This document shows positions 28,920 through 32,581 of a stretch of DNA of 32,581 nt, piece by piece; position 1 is the stretch's first letter; every line of letters begins with the position of its first letter. Under the pieces are notes generated by a model that saw nothing but the letters and a program-made list of their open reading frames with translations, searched no databases and was not told the DNA's origin. This stretch comes from a virus: positions 1 through 32,581 of the IMG/VR virus record IMGVR_UViG_3300035698_005200. One strand, 5' to 3'. The position numbers and the translations under genes are program-made.

Positions 28920-29390
28920 TTGCCCCTTATGGGGATTGTTTACTTGCAGGACTAACAGTGAGCTTGTTCCGATCTCCTCTGCGTCCTGCTTAAAAGGGTT
29001 TAGAAGTGCTTACTTGTAGCCTATAGGCTCGTTTAGGCACTGGGTTTTAGATAACCCCAACTTGTTAAACAGAGGTTACGGTCGTATATTGGTTGATAGG
29101 CTACTTTATTGGCAGCTCTCGACGACCCAAAATCGCCCGTGCTTTTATATACGCCACTATCAATCTTATTTTAAAAGAACGCAAGCCCTGTCAGAATTGA
29201 ACTGGCATTATGCAGTATCGCCATCCAGCGTATTGAGCCTAGATAATACGCTTTAAAACTAAGGGCTTATATATAAAAACATTATAAACGGGCATTTATA
29301 CTCAGCCCGGAAAGAGCAGATCATCGCAAGGATGTAGTTAGTGTTAGTGTTTTGTGTATCTAAAAGTATTGAAGTTAATGATCTAGTTAT
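28920..29390 (-). ncRNA. Candidate structured RNA block upstream of terminase
   Basis: The 480 bases between the broken gene (28907) and the HNH-like gene (29392) have no credible frame but many complementary arms, listed in plus coordinates. CCCC/GGGG hairpin 28923-28934. GCAGGAC (28946-28952) with GTCCTGC (28983-28989). CCTCTG (28976-28981) with CAGAGG (29070-29075), enclosing an eight-pair arm at 29005-29012/29034-29041 around an AGCC/GGCT hairpin and a GGGTT/AACCC hairpin (29042-29056). CGTATAT (29083-29089) with ATATACG (29147-29153), crossed by GGTTGATAG (29091-29099) with CTATCAATC (29157-29165), a pseudoknot layout. The tRNA-like element (29182-29268). CGGGC/GCCCG hairpin near 29290-29310. 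Flanking genes read leftward and the tRNA-like signal is on the minus strand, so I place it there. It could instead serve as packaging site DNA. Confidence 0.4.
29182..29268 (-). ncRNA. tRNA-like element, 87 nt
   Basis: On the minus strand AAGCCCT (29268-29262) and AGGGCTT (29189-29183) make a perfect seven-pair acceptor stem with a G discriminator. T8 and A9 are in place. A T-arm with the consensus loop GTTCAATTC (29194-29202 on the plus map) and a five-base stem with one C-A mismatch directly precedes the 3' acceptor strand. In place of D and anticodon arms there is a seven-pair hairpin (GCGTATT/AATACGC, ten-base loop) and a CTGG/CCAG-closed segment. No standard D-arm or seven-base anticodon loop and no encoded CCA. 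It may be a tRNA mimic (as in tmRNA, which also lacks a D stem) or a decayed class II tRNA. Confidence 0.45.
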
Positions 29391-29391
29391 A

Positions 29392-29748
29392 TTATATACT
29401 GTTTAGCTGTTCTGTCAAATAGTCTTTTATCACTTCATAGTCCACTCTTATACACGGTTTCTTTGCCAACCTTGCTAACTCGTCATATCTCTCCTGTCCC
29501 CACTCATCAGCAAATATTGCTTCACACATTTCGTGCATTTCTACTGTGTGGTCATGATTGAACCTTTCTATCCCTTGTCCGTTCTCGACTAACCACCGCA
29601 CGTTGAACGCTCTACCGAATACATGATGCCTGTCTGTAGCAGGAATGTTATTCTTGCCTAGCTTTGCTATTATACACATTGGATTGCGTTTCAAAGTTAT
29701 CTCTGCGTGTAAGTCGTCAAGTTTTTTCTTCTGCGTTCTGCTAATCAT
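29392..29748 (-). CDS. HNH-like / NinG-like endonuclease candidate
   Basis: 118 residues. ATDRHHVFGRAFNVRWLVENG (37-57) followed by FNHDHTVEMHEMCE (63-76) gives the HH...N...H.-.H pattern of HNH-type nucleases, where His41/His42 and the later His65, His67 and His72 could bind metal. Only one cysteine (Cys25) is present, so the zinc-binding version is unlikely. The basic N-terminus (ISRTQKKKLDDL) suits DNA binding. The start overlaps the preceding stop (ATGA). Could be a resolvase-like or HNH nuclease helping packaging or recombination. Moderate confidence on class. Confidence 0.65.
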   Translation of the reverse strand: MISRTQKKKLDDLHAEITLKRNPMCIIAKLGKNNIPATDRHHVFGRAFNVRWLVENGQGIERFNHDHTVEMHEMCEAIFADEWGQERYDELARLAKKPCIRVDYEVIKDYLTEQLNSI

Positions 29749-30179
29749 GCAAACTTCACCTTCCTTATGTTGTGTCCTATTCTGTCAATATATACGCCTA
29801 GCTCTTCCTGCCGTATGCTCTTTCTTGGGTGAGCTGTTCGTATATCTCCAAAGGTATCAATGTCAATCAAGTATGCTACCTTGGGAGTTCGTGGCACATA
29901 GAACCATAAAACAATGTAAGCATCGGCTCTAATGTATATGCAGTCAAAGGGCTTCTTAATGTGGAACCGTGTCTTTTTCCCTGCATAGATTGGGTTGTCT
30001 GCTATCTTGTGGTACAAACCGCCATACTTAGCTTCCAGTAAAGCGTCAATCTGGTGATCCTTTACTTTATTGAACGCAAACGCTTTGCCTTTTTCTATTT
30101 TCAACTCGTAAGCTGTCGTGCATGGCTTTTGTTCCTTAAGCCACTTACCGAACATTGTTTGCATTTGTGATTCTTTCAC
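29745..30179 (-). CDS. PD-(D/E)XK-type phage nuclease
   Basis: 144 residues from a GTG directly after the preceding stop. MQTMFGKWLKEQKPCTTAYE and LKIEKGKAFAFNKVKDHQID, then GGLYHKIADNP (54-63), KKPFDCIYI (75-83) and AYIVLWFYVPR, follow a pattern I recall in many phage proteins annotated as resolvase- or restriction-like. Glu25, Asp61 and the PFD Asp79 with neighbouring Lys are candidate catalytic residues. Holliday junction resolution or branch cleavage before packaging is the likely job, given ERF and YqaJ in the same phage. Activity is inferred. Confidence 0.65.
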   Translation of the reverse strand: MKESQMQTMFGKWLKEQKPCTTAYELKIEKGKAFAFNKVKDHQIDALLEAKYGGLYHKIADNPIYAGKKTRFHIKKPFDCIYIRADAYIVLWFYVPRTPKVAYLIDIDTFGDIRTAHPRKSIRQEELGVYIDRIGHNIRKVKFA

Positions 30180-30482
30180 CTAGAACATCTCGTTTTCAGA
30201 AGGAATTACAAATGCATCTTGATTGCCTACCGGGAAAGGTTCTGCCGCTTGTTGCGATGCGCCTTGCTGCTGCGGCTTCCATGTGTCTACTGCTATGCTG
30301 TGCGTTGCGTAGTCTGTTGGCTCTCTGCGTGTTGATACTTTCAAATTGATGTACCCTTTAGCGTTTACGTTATCAACCATATACTGGCAGTCTTCCCTGT
30401 TGAAGCTCACTTTTAACATCGTTCCCCCGTCTTGAAACGTTATTTCTTTCGCATTTCCTAGAAATTTCTTTGGCTCGTTCAT
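30180..30482 (-). CDS. Hypothetical protein, possible single-strand DNA or recombination partner
   Basis: 100 residues. The first two thirds are beta-rich (FLGNAKEITFQDGGTMLKVS, then YINLKVSTRREPTDYATHS). A Gln/Ala-rich linker (PQQQGASQQAAEPFP) and a short acidic end (IPSENEMF) follow. A compact beta domain, disordered linker and acidic tip is the layout of SSB proteins, but the size is small and no OB-fold motif is convincing. AGGAG lies nine bases before the start. It precedes the nuclease gene without gap. Confidence 0.6.
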   Translation of the reverse strand: MNEPKKFLGNAKEITFQDGGTMLKVSFNREDCQYMVDNVNAKGYINLKVSTRREPTDYATHSIAVDTWKPQQQGASQQAAEPFPVGNQDAFVIPSENEMF

Positions 30483-30579
30483 CTTGTCTCGTCTCCTGTT
30501 TATACTTTGTTTTTCTCCGACTGCTATTACCTTTCTTGCCGTACCTTGTGTCTGTTCTAGTTACTGGTGGTATCTTCAC
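30373..30579 (-). CDS. Doubtful basic protein overlapping the next gene
   Basis: 68 residues from a GTG at 30579 with AAAGG upstream. The first half (MKIPPVTRTDTRYGKKGNSS RRKTK) is very basic and protein-like. The last 110 bases overlap the better-supported gene at 30180-30482 in another frame, far more than the usual few bases in this genome. If real, it may be a nucleic-acid-binding peptide whose functional part is the non-overlapping N-terminus. Confidence 0.3.
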   Translation of the reverse strand: MKIPPVTRTDTRYGKKGNSSRRKTKYKQETRQDERAKEISRKCERNNVSRRGNDVKSELQQGRLPVYG

Positions 30580-30598
30580 TCTTGCCTTTGTTCAAATA

Positions 30599-30619
30599 AT
30601 CTCCTTGCCGAAGGGAGAT
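30599..30619 (-). promoter_or_regulatory. Hairpin sequestering an AAGGAG ribosome site
   Basis: On the minus strand ATCTCC (30619-30614), a bulged C, TT, a CGGC loop, AA and GGAGAT (30604-30599) form eight pairs. The 3' strand contains AAGGAG, the ribosome site for frames starting just downstream. Closing of this helix would block translation, so it could be a thermosensor or an autoregulatory site. It lies in the 170-base spacer (30600-30767) in which I see no gene; a second small hairpin GTGTT/AACAC lies near 30690. Confidence 0.4.
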
Positions 30620-30767
30620 AAATTTTATACGGGCATCTTTTGCTCCACTAGCGAGAGCTTCAACTAATCATCTAACTAGCTATGCGTGTTAGGAACACGA
30701 CTTTCCTTTTGATCAGAATTGTTTGTGTAATAACCACTTTAAAGATTATTTGATTCCGTTGATTCTT

Positions 30768-30944
30768 TTAGCCATCGCCAGAGCCATCGCCAGAGCCAGA
30801 GCCATCGCCATAGCCAGAGCCATCGCCAGAGCCATAGCTAGAGCCATAGCCATAGCCATAGCCATAACCAGAGCCAGAGCCATAGCCATAGCCATCGCCA
30901 TCGCCAGAGCCATAGCCGTCGCCATAGGTGTTTATTTCTTCCAT
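30768..30944 (-). CDS. Glycine-rich YG/DG/SG dipeptide-repeat microprotein
   Basis: 58 residues. After MEEINT the protein is an almost unbroken run of X-Gly dipeptides with X being Tyr, Ser or Asp (YGDGYGSGDGDGYGYGSGSG and so on), broken once by Ser-Ser-Tyr. It ends with a stop. The start overlaps the stop of the DUF6948-like gene by 13 bases. The codon pattern is uniform (TAT, TCT or GAT followed by GGC), so the DNA is a six-base repeat with a single variable position. Such a chain has no hydrophobic core; it should be disordered or phase-separating, similar in look to silk-like or FG/YG-rich sequences. Function unknown. The opposite strand reads as an Ala/Ile/Arg repeat, which is a shadow. 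Confidence 0.6.
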   Translation of the reverse strand: MEEINTYGDGYGSGDGDGYGYGSGSGYGYGYGYGSSYGSGDGSGYGDGSGSGDGSGDG

Positions 30945-31312
30945 ATTTCAACACCTCGTAGCGATTCCTCTGCCTTTTCTGATACTGGAATTATTTCAAT
31001 AACTCCGAATATTTCTTGTTCTTCTACAACAACAGAAAATTTACATCCTTGAGCATTAACAGTACCGTCCACGGCTAGTTGGCTTATACTGCAAGCCCCT
31101 GACCACGCCCATAATCTTTGGGTTTTCAAAAGTCTAATATTTACTCCATTAAGTTCTGATTTCTTTTCTTTTACGTAGCCTAAAAAAACTCCAGCCGAAT
31201 ACGTTCGCACTATACACAACGCTAATCCATCAAAATCGTCTGCTTTTTGGCTAACATAATCCTCTCGTACATACCTTATATCGTTTATCCTCATCGTTTC
31301 TGGTTTGTTCAT
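30932..31312 (-). CDS. DUF6948-like protein
   Basis: 126 residues. CIVRTYSAGVFLGYVKEKKS (33-52), then RLLKTQRLWAWSGACSISQL and a C-terminal EIFGVIEIIPVS, match the phage family with RtysaGvf.G.l......v.L..arrlW.WsGa..l..la..G, from memory DUF6948. The function of the family is unknown; members occur widely among tailed phages. AGGGAG is the ribosome site. The C-terminus overlaps the start of the glycine-rich gene. Confidence 0.75.
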   Translation of the reverse strand: MNKPETMRINDIRYVREDYVSQKADDFDGLALCIVRTYSAGVFLGYVKEKKSELNGVNIRLLKTQRLWAWSGACSISQLAVDGTVNAQGCKFSVVVEEQEIFGVIEIIPVSEKAEESLRGVEIWKK

Positions 31313-31329
31313 ATTATCTCCCTTTTAAT

Positions 31330-31427
31330 TTAATTAGTGACGGACACGACCCCGTCTACGTGTACATGCCACGATCCACCCGTGGACTTGCCTATTGTCA
31401 ACCGCCTACTTCTATTCTATCGCTCAT
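31330..31427 (-). pseudogene. Short gene with apparent one-base frameshift
   Basis: The ATG at 31427 overlaps the upstream stop as ATGA, the usual sign of a real gene here, but the frame stops after nine residues (MSDRIEVGG). Shifting -1 at GGT TGA continues as LTIGKSTGGSWHVHVDGVVS to a stop at 31330, 18 bases before the start of the next gene. One added base would restore a 32-residue protein. It may be a true mutation, an assembly error, or recoding. Confidence 0.35.
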
Positions 31428-31840
31428 AATACCCTCACTTTTTTAGCGTCGTTAAACATGTCTTTCTGCGGTGTCTCAAAACTTGGTTCTGGTTTATCGT
31501 TTGCTGCCGCCTTTGCATGATCTTTCGGTTCCGCTATTTTACCGCTTGACCTAGCCACCACACCGTCAAAGTTAATCCCCATTAACTTACATTCTTTACG
31601 TGCCATTGCATCAAACACGCTTCTTTGTGCCTCGGTGCCACGGTAAGACCTGTCGTACTCTCTAATCTTTAAGCACAAGTTATTAAATTCGTCCTGCCTT
31701 GTCTTGTCACCGCTTGTCTTTATTATCTTTAGTAAATAGAACCCGTTATAAAATCCTTCGTTGTTAAGCATCTGCGCTTGTGCTCTATCGCTTGCGCTGT
31801 CCATGTTGGGTTTTGCAGGTTTTGCTAGTGTGTATTTCAT
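31424..31840 (-). CDS. Hypothetical helical protein next to the iteron array
   Basis: 138 residues. It opens MKYTLAKPAKPNMDSASDRA, has a helical core (LNNEGFYNGFYLLKIIKTSG, DEFNNLCLKIREYDRSYRGT), then a Lys/Ala/Pro-rich linker and the end TPQKDMFNDAKKVRVL. No motif identifies it. Being the first gene after the iterons on the leftward transcript, it may take part in replication, for example as a helicase or polymerase-recruiting factor, but this is only inferred from position. GGGATT lies before its start. Confidence 0.6.
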   Translation of the reverse strand: MKYTLAKPAKPNMDSASDRAQAQMLNNEGFYNGFYLLKIIKTSGDKTRQDEFNNLCLKIREYDRSYRGTEAQRSVFDAMARKECKLMGINFDGVVARSSGKIAEPKDHAKAAANDKPEPSFETPQKDMFNDAKKVRVL

Positions 31841-31853
31841 TTAATCCCTATGC

Positions 31854-31984
31854 CCTATTTTTGACCCTCTCAGTACCCATTTTTGACCATTCAATCTTTT
31901 AATCATAAGCTTTTCCCCCCTTTCAGTACCTATTTTTGACCCTATAGCCTTATTTTTTGCCATTCTCAGTACCCATTTTTGACC
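31854..31984. repeat. Iteron-like array, candidate replication origin
   Basis: Three copies of YTCAGTACCYATTTTTGACC lie at 31869-31888, 31922-31941 and 31965-31984, the outer two identical. Partial copies with the (C)CTATTTTTGACC half lie at 31854-31866 and a weaker one near 31948-31961. Half-site spacing is about 20-23 bp, two helical turns, with one larger gap. AT-rich sequence flanks the array. Such direct repeats beside an HTH gene are typical of iteron origins. Confidence 0.7.
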
Positions 31985-32001
31985 ACATTTATATATAGCC
32001 A

Positions 32002-32346
32002 TTACTTACTGCTTTTCTTAGCTTTAGTTTTGTCTGTGAAACAAAGATCATGTTCTCTAGTTAAACGATACTTGTTAGCCTGTTTCATAAGACCACCACT
32101 AACAGTCTTTTCTATCCAACCCTTAGTTATCAAACCATTGATTGCCTTGTAAAGAGAATTTTTAGCCATAATGCCATTCATCTCATCTTTAGTTAAATGT
32201 ATATCGCCATTGTTCTCACCAGTAAAACCAGCCTTGATATGCAAATAAACAACCCTTTCCTTATTGTCTAATTGTTTCCAAGCATCAGATTTTAACATCT
32301 TACGGCTTATCATAATAAAGTCATTTTGTTTGTTTTTCTTAGCCAT
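32002..32346 (-). CDS. Winged-helix protein, candidate replication initiator or regulator
   Basis: 114 residues from the ATG at 32346 (MAKKNKQNDFIMISRKMLKS); a TTG four codons upstream is possible. SDAWKQLDNKERVVYLHIKA is a first helical pair. An LTKDEMNGIMAKNSLYKAIN HTH and a wing (LITKGWIEKTVSGGLMKQANKYRLT) follow. This is the winged-helix form seen in phage replisome-organiser and Rep-like N-terminal domains. It has no ribosome site, and a promoter at the circle junction lies about 100 bases upstream. The iteron array begins 18 bases after its stop. It could bind those repeats to start replication or to control the downstream genes. Confidence 0.6.
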   Translation of the reverse strand: MAKKNKQNDFIMISRKMLKSDAWKQLDNKERVVYLHIKAGFTGENNGDIHLTKDEMNGIMAKNSLYKAINGLITKGWIEKTVSGGLMKQANKYRLTREHDLCFTDKTKAKKSSK

Positions 32347-32454
32347 GATAAAAAGCAACTAACAACAATAGAGATGCGATCCCCATAAGGTTACGAGGCA
32401 ACTATTGTGTTAGCTACTATTAAATATTTATGTGTGTTGATATGCTCGCATTGC

Positions 32455-32581
32455 ATAATTATATTCTACTCTCTTATTCGGTCTTGTCAACTAGTTTTAT
32501 AGTCCAGCCTAAAACGTCTATTATATCTTGCATAACTTCAAAGTTAGGAGACCTATAACCGTTTTCTATCTGGCAATAATA
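32455..32581. repeat. 127-bp terminal direct repeat, right copy
   Basis: Identical to 1-127. It contains the promoter (TTGACA at 32485-32490, TAGAAT at 32463-32468) and the 3' part of the XRE gene read leftward, which is truncated here and complete at the left end. The 100 bases before it (32347-32454) hold the leader of the winged-helix gene and nothing else that I can see. Confidence 0.95.

Noticed and set aside
29062-29256. Plus-strand 64-residue protein in the gene-free block
   Set aside because: Opposite to all neighbours, no ribosome site, and it runs through the complementary arms and the tRNA-like element.
30723-31052. Plus-strand Ala/Ile/Arg repeat protein
   Set aside because: Complementary reading of the glycine-rich gene; it opposes all neighbouring genes and lacks a ribosome site.
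31854-31984. CRISPR array
   Set aside because: Repeats are few, spacing is irregular (43 and 53 bp) and half-sites occur between them; iterons fit better.

Overview
This window is the complete genome of a small tailed bacteriophage. The architecture is podovirus-like: T7-type portal, tail tubes A and B, internal virion proteins and a short fibre. The last 127 bases (32455-32581) repeat the first 127 exactly, so the molecule closes to a circle or circularly permuted map of about 32,454 bp. The DNA is AT-rich and genes are tightly packed, mostly joined by ATGA, TAATG or GTGA overlaps. A Sec signal peptide and T7-like ejection-core proteins point to a Gram-negative host, but nothing here fixes the genus. 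I see no integrase, CI-type repressor, DNA or RNA polymerase, primase, helicase or recognisable endolysin.

Layout. Two divergent sigma70-type promoters lie at about 3.73-3.83 kb. The leftward one drives an early recombination and regulation operon: small basic protein, ERF annealing protein, YqaJ exonuclease, NinB-like protein, several microproteins, a beta-class DNA methyltransferase and a Cro-like XRE protein. Transcription then crosses the circle junction into 32.4-28.2 kb. That segment holds a winged-helix protein beside an iteron array (candidate origin), small proteins including a glycine-rich dipeptide-repeat peptide, a DUF6948-like protein, a PD-(D/E)XK nuclease and an HNH-like protein. 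A gene-free, strongly structured block (28.9-29.4 kb) with a tRNA-like element follows. Next come the leftward virion genes: small and large terminase, portal, Bbp19-like protein, scaffold, capsid, a decoration-like protein, a Rossmann transferase-like protein, tail tubes A and B, three internal virion proteins and the fibre. Last are membrane and coiled-coil proteins that may include lysis functions. The series ends at a leftward terminator at 8.73-8.75 kb.

The rightward early operon (3.87-8.57 kb) encodes only small accessory proteins: Cys-pair microproteins, membrane micropeptides, two near-identical hexapeptide-repeat beta-helix paralogues, a DUF551 protein and a holin-like protein. It ends in a compact pseudoknot and an intrinsic terminator facing the leftward one. 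Inside it, at 4.94-5.40 kb, a 466-base gene-free block has long nested and crossing complementary arms and looks like a structured RNA.

How it works together (inference). An iteron-binding initiator probably recruits the host replisome. ERF, YqaJ, NinB-like and PD-(D/E)XK proteins would process concatemers or recombine genomes. Terminase packages DNA and the T7-like tail ejects it. The most novel material is RNA: two large structured blocks, a tRNA-like element and a 3'-UTR pseudoknot. The 18-bp-module beta-helix genes and the glycine-rich peptide also stand out.
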